Assembly (NCBI GenBank): GCA_011800155.1
Contig: CM022369.1
Span: 2,852,001-2,916,000, forward strand
Length of the DNA: 64,000 nt
Direction: 5' to 3'
DNA from: Flammulina velutipes
Lineage: Eukaryota > Basidiomycota > Agaricomycetes > Agaricales > Physalacriaceae
The stretch's first letter is position 1. Every line of letters begins with the position of its first letter. The position numbers and the translations under genes were made by a program. Under the pieces are notes generated by a model, which had not been told where the DNA came from, did not search any database, and saw only the letters and a list, made by a program, of their open reading frames with translations. Shown piece after piece: positions 1 to 9,912 of the stretch.

Positions 1-513
1 CGAAATCAATCACTTACATTTGGCAGTCCGTGGTGACGATGAAGGAGGAGAGGATGATATCTGAGTAGTAAAATGGCATCCTTTCTCGGGAAAAGCGATG
101 TTGGGCGTAACCACCGCCTACTGGGCCCGGGGAAGCACCGTCGGGAACTGGGAATTGCGACATCCAGTGGGTGATAATCCGAGCGATTTGCTCGACAGCC
201 CAATCACGCTCAGCTGGATTCTCCTTCAACCAATCGTGCAGTGTCCATCCCTCGATATACTCCATCAGTGTGCATGCATACCAGCCACGTTGGAATGCAT
301 GGTAGATACGAGGTTTGCGCCGCACCGCAGAGCGTAAAGCTGATTTCGCGCCTCCCCCATCGTTGCGCCACATTTGATGTACGCAACAGGCGTCTGGTTC
401 AGAGGATACGTGAAGCCCGTGGACCGGCACCCGTGTTTGTTGCAAAGTTGAATCAATTCCTCCTTGCTTGGTTGGCCTATGAAGGGTTCCCCGATGATAT
501 CTGAACAGGACAT
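1..513 (-). pseudogene. decayed APH/kinase-like phosphotransferase gene copy, cut by window edge
   Basis: This is a broken sister of the intact gene at 1028-1888. The N-terminus (MSCSDIIGEPF, start at 513) reads well to about 320, then a frameshift moves the frame; the next part (PRIYHAFQRG, LMEYIEG, FPVPDGASPGP) continues in another frame. The intron and the exon ends on both sides of it are missing, so the region before FYYSDI is joined directly to GGGYAQHRF. Near position 15-17 the Tyr codon expected before VIDF is TAA, a stop. These three lesions make it a pseudogene. The family is the APH-like small-molecule or protein kinase fold common in Agaricomycetes; the substrate is unknown. Confidence 0.8.
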
Positions 514-1027
514 GGTAGTGCCAATCTTTGATTATGTAAAGTGCCAAGTTTAAATGTCACCCACAAGAGTCCATATGAGTCCATACTCATGGCATGGAGA
601 CACGATTGAAAGTGTTTGTTGTGCCAATAGACGTTCATTAGGTGAATAAAATAGTTGCGCTACATATCAACCGTACAGTTTAATCATCCAGCTCCATCGC
701 GATCAGTGCGCCTTCAAACTTCAGGCCTCGACTTCTCAGAAAGCTACGGTATGCCTCTATTAGCTCTTCGTCGCCCTGGCGAGTTATTAAACCACCGTCA
801 GCGTCGTTCCTCTTGGATCCTCCCGCTCAGGCTAACGGAATTCCTAATTACAAGCTACTCTGTTTTCGTGGTCGGCGTTATGTAAATGCAACGCGCTTCG
901 AAGCCGCCAAATGACCTGATTCTCGGATTTGCTTGTTGAGAGCGAATTATGTCTGTTTACAAGTTATGGGTTTAGCAATAGGATTCTAGGAAGCGCGCAC
1001 ATCAACAACTGACCTTCCCTTTTCGTG
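514..1027. other. intergenic, no gene seen
   Basis: About 510 bases between the decayed and the intact phosphotransferase copies. Short open frames exist on both strands but none has recognisable composition or homology to the neighbours. Confidence 0.5.
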
Positions 1028-1888
1028 TTACCACCTCCCAGAGAAATGCTTATACAGATAACCTGAATAATTCATTGTCTTCATCATCTTGGACCTTGGA
1101 ATGGGAATAAAGGGGGCCATGGCTTTGTTGAGGGATCGACACGATGCATGGAGGACGATGCTCATAAACGACTCGGGGAGGAACCCAGCAGCTTCAAAGT
1201 CAATCACATAGATCTCGCGGGTTTCGGAGATGATCATGAAATTGAACAAATGGATGTCCGAGTAGTAAAACAACATCCTTTCGTCGGAAAAGTCGACGGG
1301 AGGCCCGAGCGTCCAAGGGCGTTTTCCTTTGATTAACGGCTAGTACACATAATGGTATCAGTGACAAAAGAGTATACATGAAAACGAGGTAGATACCTTA
1401 TTCATGTGATTTTGCAAGTCTTCAACCGAATGATATACCCTCGGCGCGACACCATCTCGAAAGAAGTGATGTCGGGCGTGACCACCGCCTATTGGGCCCG
1501 GTGCAGCACCGTCCGGAACAGGGAATTGCGACATCTGAGTGATAGCTCGGGCCACCTGCTCGACGACCCAATTACGCTCGAATGGGTTCTCCTCTAGCCA
1601 GCCGTCCAAGGTCATCCCATCGATGTACTCCATCAATATACAGGCGTACCGGCCACGTTCGAAGGCGTGGTAGATTCGAGGAACATTCGCGCCACACTGT
1701 AAAGCATAAAGCTGGTTTCGGGCTTCCCCCATCGTTGCGCCACATTTGATGTATGCGATGGGTCTCTCGTTTGGAGGATACGTAAAGCCCTTGGACTTGA
1801 ACCCGTGGTAGTCGCAAAGCCGGTTCAACTCATCCTTGGTCGGTTGACCTTCGAAAGGTTCGCCAATAATATCTGAACAGCTAACCAT
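1028..1888 (-). CDS. APH-like phosphotransferase (fungal kinase-like fold)
   Basis: Two exons, 1397-1888 and 1028-1339, separated by a 57-nt intron (1340-1396, GTATCT...TAG), giving about 267 residues. The C-terminal half has the catalytic-loop-like segment YYSDIHLFNF followed by YVIDFEAAGF, equivalent to the HxD and DFE metal sites of aminoglycoside-phosphotransferase folds. A hinge-like LMEYIDGMTL lies near residue 80. The family is common in Agaricomycetes and usually annotated only as 'protein kinase-like' or 'APH domain'; the substrate is unknown. I chose the Met giving MVSCSDIIG because the sister copy also begins at SCSDIIG; a Met ten codons upstream is possible. Being shorter than typical APH kinases, it may lack a complete N-lobe. 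Confidence 0.75.
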
Positions 1889-2093
1889 GACGGTTAGAAC
1901 GATCGAAAAACGGATCAAAACGGGCCGTCAGGCGCCACAATTGAGCTCCTTTTCCCAGCTTATCCATCTAACCTCATCTCCCACAGCAATATCTATATCG
2001 ATTCATGCAATATCTCTGGCATTATTGACACATATACCATTCTGGAACATGAAGTACGAGTCCCAGTCTGCCAATACTTTATTGGAATCTTGA

Positions 2094-3836
2094 CTATTCG
2101 CGCACAAAGACAGCAGCAGCCCCCATTCCAGTACCTGTTATCATCACTATTAGCATCCCAAACGAACGATACAGGCGAGGAGATCAACGTACCGATGCAC
2201 ATCGATGTTACGAGAACCTTCAACGACCGTTAAACTTGGTTCGCCAAACAAAGATTCGACTTACCTTTCCTCCTCGACGACCAAGTTCGTTGAGCCCGGT
2301 GGCTACCTGACGAGCACCAGTGCAGCGTAGATAAAGGATGAAGATCAGACGAAAGTTTGCGCCAGGATTAAACAAAGGACTTATCTAACGGATGCCCAAG
2401 TGCAATGGCGCCCCCATTTACGTTCACCTGAACATGCATTGATACAGTTTCAAAAAATGAAAACAATTGTTTACCTTTTCACTAGGATGAATAATCAACA
2501 TCCATTTCGAGAGAGTGTATGCGAGTAAGTACTCACTGCGGTAAACCAAGCGCTCGCATAACGTAGACGCACTGAGATGCAAAAGCCTCATTAATCTGCT
2601 CTCCGTTAGCCTGAATCGTCTATCTATCACTTGACACGCCCACCTCGTACAGATCAACATCGTCTTGTGTCAAGCCACATAATTTCAATACCATTGGGAT
2701 GGCATAGACTGGACCGATACCCATGATACGCGGAGGACATCCTTGTCCATTTCAGCTTGATTGATAACGAACAATATAAGAGAAAACCCACCTGCAATGG
2801 CAGTGGTAACATGTCTTCCAATAATCGTCACACCCAATTCCTCCGCCTTGCGTCTAGTCATCAGGAGCACTGCAGCAGCACCATCAGTGATCTGACTAGC
2901 GTTCCCTCCCGTCGTGGTAGAGTTCCCCCACTGCGGGAACGCAGGTCGGACCTTCCCCAGAGACTCGACGGTGGTGCCCAGCCGAATACCATCGTCCTGT
3001 GTAACAACAACCTCCTTCCGCTCTCCATTCGCGTCTTTCTGGAACACAGTAAAAGGGACGATTTCATTCTCGAAATACCCAGCCTTCTGAGCATGTTCAG
3101 CGCGTTGGAAGGATTCGGCAGCGAAGCTATCTTGCTCTGCGCGCGAGACGTTGAATTCTTGAGCGACATTCTCGCTTGTCCATCCCATAGGCTTGGGGCA
3201 ATCGGCGGATGCGGGGTTGGAAGAGATGAGCTCGCTCTGTTTTGGACCGGCTTTGTCGGGGCTGAAACCATAATTTTAGTGACGGAGATGCAGGAAAGGA
3301 TGGTCGTACTTTTCAGATAAGCTTTCGACGCCGATGGCGAGGCCTACGGTGATTTGACCGCTGCGAATTTGGTTGGCGATGGTGGTGACAGCCATGAGCC
3401 CGCTGGAACAGAAACGGTTGATGGTTTGTACGGGAACGGATTCGGGGAAGCCAGCGGCGAGAGCGGCGCCTCGGGCGTGGTACATGTCGTCTGGGGTGAG
3501 CACGGTGCCGACGCAGATGTCGCCGACGAGAGATGGGTCGATCTTTGAGTGGGTGATCACTTGCTGGGAGACGTTTAGGGCGCATATAGACATTGAATCG
3601 AGCGTGCATACCTTGAACATTTCGAGCATGAGTTCGTCAGTCCTACGGGCTGTTAGTCGTCGTTGTATGACCCATAAATGTTCTCACCTTGCATCTTTGA
3701 ATGCGCCTTTCCTCGACTTGCACAACGGCGAGCGGATGGCGAGGGTGATGACCACGTCGTCGGGGCTCTTTCGTGTGAGCGCATCGAGGCCACTGGGCGA
3801 ATAGAGATGCGATGCGAGTTGTTTGACGCGTTCCAT
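2094..3836 (-). CDS. peroxisomal 3-ketoacyl-CoA thiolase
   Basis: Acetyl-CoA C-acyltransferase, the last step of peroxisomal beta-oxidation. About 11 exons rebuild a full thiolase. The N-terminus [11 protein letters not shown] fits the PTS2 consensus (R-V-x5-H-L). The nucleophile Cys lies in [39 protein letters not shown] (catalytic His) and SMCIGTGMGAA (second catalytic Cys) follow in order, ending FVRE. Exons 1 and 2 (3688-3836, 3612-3642) sum to exactly 60 codons. Two features need care: a 7-nt exon at 2475-2481, and a 58-nt intron at 2327-2384 that starts ATAAGT and ends AC. Only that AT-AC removal restores GHPLGCTGARQ. The gene is divergent from the TatD gene. Confidence 0.93.
2327..2384 (-). 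other. AT-AC intron in the thiolase gene
   Basis: Read on the minus strand the intron begins ATAAGTCC and ends TTATCTAC. No AG dinucleotide lies between the upstream coding sequence and the conserved TGAR codons, so no GT-AG alternative joins the frame. ATAAGT is the donor of U2-type AT-AC introns rather than the U12 ATATCC type; a CTGAT branch-like motif sits about 20 nt before the acceptor. Confidence 0.85.
2475..2481 (-). other. 7-nt microexon of the thiolase gene
   Basis: The seven bases TGAAAAG between a TAG acceptor and a GTAAAC donor restore P-H-E-K-V-N-V-N-G-G, matching the conserved thiolase stretch before GHPLG. Without it the frame breaks. Confidence 0.85.
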
Positions 3837-4068
3837 GGTCGTCGTGCGAGTCCAAGTTCAAGCCAGTCCTTACTGAAGTCTTCTATGGTCCGGCCGACGC
3901 GGCTGGCATTGTCAAGTGACAATTCTATGACGCGGATGGGCCGTTGTGTCGCGCGAAGAATATGAGAGAGCCTAAGTGGTGATGGCAGAGAGCGAGCATC
4001 AAGCGAGCATGATCCATCTTTGCCTTCGTCCATCACGACCATTCTACCGACAAATTCGACGATACGCA
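3837..4068. promoter_or_regulatory. shared divergent promoter, thiolase / TatD
   Basis: The 232 bases between the two divergent start codons must hold both promoters. I see no clear TATA box or known peroxisome-proliferation element. Confidence 0.6.
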
Positions 4069-5464
4069 ATGTCAATCTCAGACGACGCTATCGACACGTC
4101 CAAGTTACGCTACATAGGTACCTACAAGGTCAACAGCAAAGCCACTGCTAACAACTGTAGCTAGACATCGCTGGTACCGGACTCATCACCTCTCGCGTCC
4201 TAACATTCATACAACCGCTGTACAGTCAACCTGACAGACCCAGTCTTTCGAGGCTATCATCATGGAAAAAAGAAACACGATGGTGCGTTTGCATTCTCTC
4301 TACAAATCCATCGCTCATCGCTCAACTTCTACAGATGACTTTCCCGCAATGCTCGAGCGCGCACAGGCCGCTGGCGTCAAGTCCATGATCATCACCGGGG
4401 GCAGCCTTCACGAATCTCGAGAGGCTTTGAAGCTCGCACAGGACTATGGTGCGTCATTATACCCAGATGGAGAGCTGTTATTGAAGTTATCGAGTAGATC
4501 TATACGCGACTGTAGGCTGCCATCCTACACGCTCGTCCGAGTTTGACGAATTCAAGGGAGGCCCAGAAGCGTATCTTCAGGCGCTCGATGACCTCTTGGG
4601 AGAACGAACGAAAGGAAAAGGACGCGCCGTCGCTGTAGGCGAATGTGGTCTAGGTGCGCTAACGTCTACCAAATCAACGCGGCCGCATCTCATTATAGTC
4701 CGTAGACTACGACCGAACACACTTTGCAGCACCAGACGTCCAAAAGAAACATTTTCGTATGTTTCCCAACCATCCACGAATTACCTCTGACTCTATCTAA
4801 AGGCTCTCAGTTGGCATTGGCGAAGAAACACCACCTTCCGCTCTTCCTGCATTCTCGAGCTGCGCATGCGGACTTTGTCGCTATACTCCGTGAAGAAGGT
4901 TTCGCTGAGGACGGCGGTAGAGCCAGCGGGGCGAAGGGAGGTGTGGTGCATAGCTTCACCGGCACGCCGAAGGAAGCGAAAGAATTAGTGAGCCTTCCTT
5001 TTCGTTCAAGGCATGAACCTGACGAGTCTTTATAGATAGACATGGGATTTCATATAAGGTTGGTAGCTCTTGCATTCCCCTCACAGAATTATCTAACGTG
5101 TTTTTTTTTTAGCGTGAACGGATGCGGGTTAAAGACAGACGCCAACCTCCAGACAGCAAGGTCCATCCCGCCTGACAGACTTTTACTAGAGACAGACGCG
5201 CCGTGGTGCTCCATGACCTCTACACACGCCTCCAAAACACATCTCGATACGCTACCGCCGGCGTTGCGTGCGCTGTACTTCCCGCCGTCCACGAAACCCG
5301 AACAGTTCGTGTACGGGAAACCAGTCAAAGGGAGGAACGAGCCCACGGCTGTTGGTGGGGTGGCGTGGGTCATGCACAGGATGAATGAGGTGCCGTTTGA
5401 AAGTGTCGCTGAGAAAGTGTGGAAGAATACGGTTGATCTCTTTGGGTTGGAGGAACTTAGATAG
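4069..5464 (+). CDS. TatD family metal-dependent deoxyribonuclease (TATDN1-like)
   Basis: TatD-type hydrolase, a TIM-barrel nuclease linked to DNA repair and apoptotic DNA degradation. Spliced, it reads [58 protein letters not shown] and [10 protein letters not shown], the ordered motifs of the family including the metal-binding Glu, His and Asp positions. The Asp-x-His-x-His entry motif is DIAVNL, as in eukaryotic TATDN1. A 9-nt exon (4165-4173) is needed to give DIAV; another short exon encodes the residues before VNLTD. The C-terminal helix ends FGLEELR. It is divergent from the thiolase gene. The TGCGCCACA motif begins 4 nt after the stop. Confidence 0.9.
4165..4173 (+). other. 9-nt microexon of the TatD gene
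   Basis: ACATCGCTG lies between a TAG acceptor and GTACCG donor and gives D-I-A in the conserved first strand of the TatD barrel. The nearer TAG acceptor four bases upstream would break the frame. Confidence 0.7.
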
Positions 5465-5684
5465 GCCTGCGCCACACAACCTCTTGGCTGGCGCTTAGAT
5501 ATGAATTGAGATGGAGTCAAGGCGGTTCCACTCTGAGTCAGACATTGCAAGAAAACAAACGGAGATCATTGGGCTCATCATCTTGTCTCCATTTGGCCAT
5601 GAGGAACAACGGCCACGACCTCTTTCTTTACGAGTGCTGCCGCCGTTTTTCCTCATCGTCTTCTCTCTTTTCTTTCTTGTCATA

Positions 5685-7062
5685 ATGCAAAGCAACAGTG
5701 GCGGACTAAAGCGCGCACGCAGTCCAAAAAACCAAGACCGCGTTCCGCTCCCCCCGATAGATGGCGAACGAATGCTGCAAGTGTATACGCATAAATCTCT
5801 ACGAATGCCAGGCGCCAGGGCGGGCGAAGATACCGACAACGAGCGACTAAGCGCGCTCGGTGAGAGGGTGTTGGAAATGGCTGTATTGGATGCGCTGATG
5901 GGCGAACGACCGGCGTTGAGTGTCGATGTCCTCGAGGTGAGTGCTCCTCGACCCCGCCTGCTATCGACTGACATCCACCCCAGACACGCACCAAGGACAT
6001 CGTCGATGGAGACGTCGTAGAGAGATGGGCAGAGCAGTACAACATGCCCACCAAATTGCGGTGTGTTCCTGCTGTGCGGGACAGCCTGTCATCGCGCGAG
6101 GTGCGCCACAGCGCCAGGAGTGCCCTCTAAGCTCACTGACATTGAAATACAGGAAGTTCGTGCAATTTTTCACGCATACGTCGGCGCTCTCTTTATCGAG
6201 CAGGGCATGTCCTCCGTCAAGCAGTGGATGGAGGCCCTGCTCGGTATGGAGAGCCATCGGAAAATCAAGCCTCTTCCCGCGATGCCTCGTTCTAATACTC
6301 AGATTCCTCAGCCGAATGCATCCTTTACGCAGAAGCCATTCATGCGCAGCCATGCACCGACACCGTCTCCCGCCTTTTTGACGTCACCTCCCATGTCACC
6401 CATACACCATATGTCTGTATCCCCAACGCCGTCGAGCGCATCGTCCACGCTGTCGAGCTCGTCGTCTACCATGTCCACCATGTCCTCCACGACTTGGCGC
6501 TCCCAGACGCCTGGGTTCCAGACTCCGTCATTCTCCCAGACTCCTACATTCTCCCAGACTCCTGCATTCCAACAGACTCCAGCATTCCAACAGACTCCGA
6601 ATCCTGTGCAGTACCAGCCTCCCCGCCCGTCTCCCAACACTTTCCAGTCGTATTCGTTTGCACCTCATCCCAACGCTGCAATCTCCAAGCCTTCCCCGAT
6701 GAACACAAAGCCCACCGGACCCATGGTGCCCCACACGCTGCCTCCACCGCCTTACGCCCCAGCTCCGAATCCCATCTCTCCCGCTCAGCCTGGCCTAGCA
6801 TTCCTACCGCTCTTCAACCAAACCGCCGCCCAGCGGCACGTCACCGTAGAATACAGAACCCAGTTTAGCGGTCCCTCGCATGCTGGCAAGTGGCATGCCA
6901 CCTGTCTCGGTGTGTTATTCTTTCTCTTCCTTTGTCTTGTGACTCCATCTAATCAAGCCGTCAGTCAATGGTATACCAAAAGGTGCCGGCAGTGGTGGAA
7001 ATAAGCAGATCGCAAAAGAAGAAGCCGCCCGCGCTGCTTATTACAGTATGGGGTGGTCTTGA
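5685..7062 (+). CDS. RNase III-like (probably inactive) plus dsRNA-binding protein
   Basis: N-terminal RNase III-like helical domain (YTHKSL, NERLSALGERVLEMAV, then after an intron EVRAIFHAYVGALFIEQG), a long Ser/Thr/Pro/Gln-rich linker with repeats of the type FQQTPA and FSQTPT, and a C-terminal double-stranded RNA-binding domain (VEYRTQFSGPSHAGKWHATCLVNG, shown here split as VEYRTQF, GKWHATCLVNG, then QIAKEEAARAAYYSMGW). Compared with the canonical ERLEFLGD and D-x-x-E of RNase III, the third acidic position is Ser, the Asp is Glu, and the second pair is Ala and His, so the nuclease site looks lost. The last intron is about 6910-6965. It may bind structured RNA without cutting it. Mitochondrial mL44 is a known precedent for this architecture, but the long linker differs. 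Confidence 0.82.
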
Positions 7063-7180
7063 ACTGCCCTCCCGGACATGTCGCAAGATCACAGGACGAC
7101 GACGCAATATACTATTACTGGCGATCTCTACACCATCGTCCTGTGATCTTGCGATATGGCTAGGTGGGCAGCTCAAGACC
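7055..7180 (+). repeat. imperfect inverted repeat with 46-nt arms spanning a stop codon
   Basis: Left arm 7055-7100, loop about 34 nt, right arm 7135-7180. The arms match except for about eight positions, two of which would be G-U pairs in RNA. The left arm contains the last codons and the TGA of the dsRBD gene, so the mRNA would carry a long hairpin just there. No target duplication is visible, so a foldback transposon is possible but not shown. Confidence 0.85.
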
Positions 7181-7637
7181 AGCTCCATGCCTCTTTCTCT
7201 CTTTAAGCATATTGTAAGAATGTCCAATTACTACTTATATACGCCCAGCACCTCCCCACGCAATACATGTTTTTGCTGTAAGCAGTGATATCACTCTTAT
7301 CTCTTCTGCCTTCTCACTGTTCAGAAACCGGAAGCGCCATGGCCAATGAACCGCGAGGTTCGTCTTGCCAACTGATCCAATCAGGAGGACACGCGCATGC
7401 TTGTAAGGCTCATATGTCCCAGACGAGGGATTCTCCACCAACACATGTGCCTCCGAAGCGCCCTTCGTCTGTGCCAGAAACGTGCGATCATACATACGAC
7501 TCCGAGCTCGCTTCTTCTGCTGATATCATGTGAACCCTCCCCCACCCCTTCTGTGGCGATATATAAGTGGCCTGATGGAAGACAAGCGATTCTCAACCCA
7601 CCGATACCAGGACAACTTGAACTTGGCTTGACTGAGG

Positions 7638-8877
7638 ATGTTCCGCGGGTGCTTCTCCGTCCTTCTCTCCTTCGTGTCTATCGCGTCGGCTCGGTTCCAC
7701 CATCACAAACGCGCTGCTATCCCAGAGTATGCTCTTACCTACGCTCCTTACGCCTATCTCTATTCCGGCGAGGATTTGTTCCCTTCGGATATCACCACCC
7801 ACCTTGAGCATACCACTCCCCAGGTAGGCTTCTACCCACGTACTAATAGGCGGAGCTAACGATTCATTAGATCGACTTCCAAGCGATTGGGGGTGCCCAA
7901 ACTGTCAGCACCTTGAACTCCGTCTCAAGAGATGCATACTTGACGTCCAACGACAACGTCGAGGACCTCCCTGCGTGGCTCGCCTCCACGGCCTACAAAC
8001 CCAACGCAGACGGGTACTCCACAGCCCCAGCAACCATCATCGCCGTCGAGAAATCCGGCGGGATCGTCGATGTCTTTTATTTCTACTTTTATTCGTACAA
8101 CCGCGGTACGTCCCCACCCCCTTCCCTTCCCCCTCCTCCTCTAATACAACACAGGCCCCAAAGTCCTAGGAATCCGCTTCGGGAACCACGTAGGCGACTG
8201 GGAACACACAATGATACGCTTCATCGACGGCGTCCCGCAGCACGTATACCTCTCCGCCCACTCCGGGGGGTCTTCATACACCTACGCCGGGATCGACAAA
8301 CTCAACGGGCACCCGAAAGTATACATCGCCACCGGTTCGCACGCGAACTACGCTACCGTCGGGCAGCATGACTATACCCTCCCCTTTGGGCTCCTGCATG
8401 ATACCACCGACGAGGGCCCCCTGTGGGACCCCACGAAGAATTATAGGGGGTATTGGTTCGACGGGACGACGTTTAGTGGGGCGGGAGGGAGAGATATTGG
8501 GGGTGCGAAGCAGGATGCGGAGGGGGTTGATTGGTTGTATTGGAGGGGAAGGTGGGGGGATAGACAATACCCTGATAGTGATGATAGGCAGTATGGGATT
8601 TTTGGGCAGTATCATTATGTTTCGGGGCCGACTGGTGAGTTGTGGTTGGTTGACTGTGTTGGGGTGAAGCTGATGGAGGTGCCTCTTAGGTCCGATTGAT
8701 AAGAGCCTGAATCGCGCGAATGTGTGCCCGAGTGATACTTGCGATATCCAGACTTCGCCTGGGTTCCAGGCTGTGTCTGCGGAGGCTGCAGAGGGGACGG
8801 TTTACGACGAGTATGCGGAGGAGTTCAATGCGTTTAAGAATGGGTTGATTGAGAATAACGCGCCGTATAATTTGTAG
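7638..8877 (+). CDS. secreted Vps62/DUF946-like protein
   Basis: About four exons. The N-terminus MFRGCFSVLLSFVSIASA is a signal peptide. The body shows GIRFGNHVGDWEH, MIRFIDGVPQHVYLSAHSGG, VYIATGSHANYA, DEGPLWDP and WYWRGRWGD-type motifs typical of the Vps62-related DUF946 family, in which fungal members are predicted secreted or vacuolar proteins of unknown activity. Introns fall near 7822-7870, 8106-8154 and 8635-8690. The C-terminus after the last intron ends with ENNAPYNL. The TGTGGCGCA motif lies 68 nt after the stop. A relic of the same gene type is at about 17.69-17.83 kb. Confidence 0.85.
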
Positions 8878-9912
8878 GCGACAAACGGCATGTAGGACTG
8901 GTTTACTTATCTAATGTCATCATGATTATTTCAGAGAGTTGGATTGTGGCGCAGTTAGTGTTTGGATGAAATGAGCGGAGAGAGAGAAATTGGGATGCTG
9001 GAGAGAAAGATCCATGGCGAGGAGACTGTTCTATTGAACACTAAGCGATGGCACTGAAAAGCTTTAAATACTCGATTTGGTACGTGCACACCTTGATTTT
9101 GTTTGGCTGATAATGACGATAGGTCCTGTTCGTGAGAAAACGAGAGTTGCATGTTCAGACTTGAACGACGGCTTAACCAAAATAGTTCCCACTGGTATAT
9201 GTATGTAGTACAATGATAAATGTGAACAGCTCAGCTGGTGCGCTACATGTACTTAGCCTGGAGAATACATGTACTATATAGCCACTTATCAGTGTCATAC
9301 TTCGCTTCCAGGTTGTATTTCCTGGAAAACTTTATCAGTTTTGATATTTCGTACTACTACCAGACAACTGTCCAACGCGTCGCTAAACAGAACTGAAGAC
9401 CCCATGCTGTCCAATATGGACTTCAAAACAAAGCCAGAGCCTCTGTTAGTAGCCTCTTGAAACATGCGAAAGTCCTTGGATTAGGTCGCGAACAGCAAGG
9501 ACTTCGAAGAACACAATGCGTACAGCGCACGGAAAATGAGGATGTAATGAGCTCCTTTATCTTGCTCACTCCAACTTCCACTTCTTAGAGTACGCCATAT
9601 AGACCTCCTCAAGACTTCCGTCTGTTCCTGCGTGTTGATTTGTGGTCGGCAGCACCAGATATGGTCGCGTAAAGCTTAGATAGTTCATTGAACCAACATT
9701 CTAGGGATTGTGTAACACCCTCGTACAGATTCAATGGAACTCAGTCGTAATTGCATATAGTCAGTGAACATATCTTCCTAACATACGACAAATTTATGAC
9801 TACAGAAATAGACATTTCTTCAAGCGAAGACTCCTAGTACTGCGTATCGATAACTGGTTCAACATATATGTATACGCGGGTCCTCCGCCACCTTGAATTT
9901 CTTCCAAACCTT
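8878..9912. other. intergenic, no gene seen
   Basis: About one kilobase between the DUF946 gene and the 3' end of the FunK1 gene. Only short, poorly coding frames. One copy of TGTGGCGCA at 8945-8953. Confidence 0.5.

Noticed and set aside
6308..6640. Minus-strand Gly/Val-rich open frame
   Set aside because: It is the shadow of the Ser/Thr/Pro repeat linker of the dsRBD protein on the plus strand.
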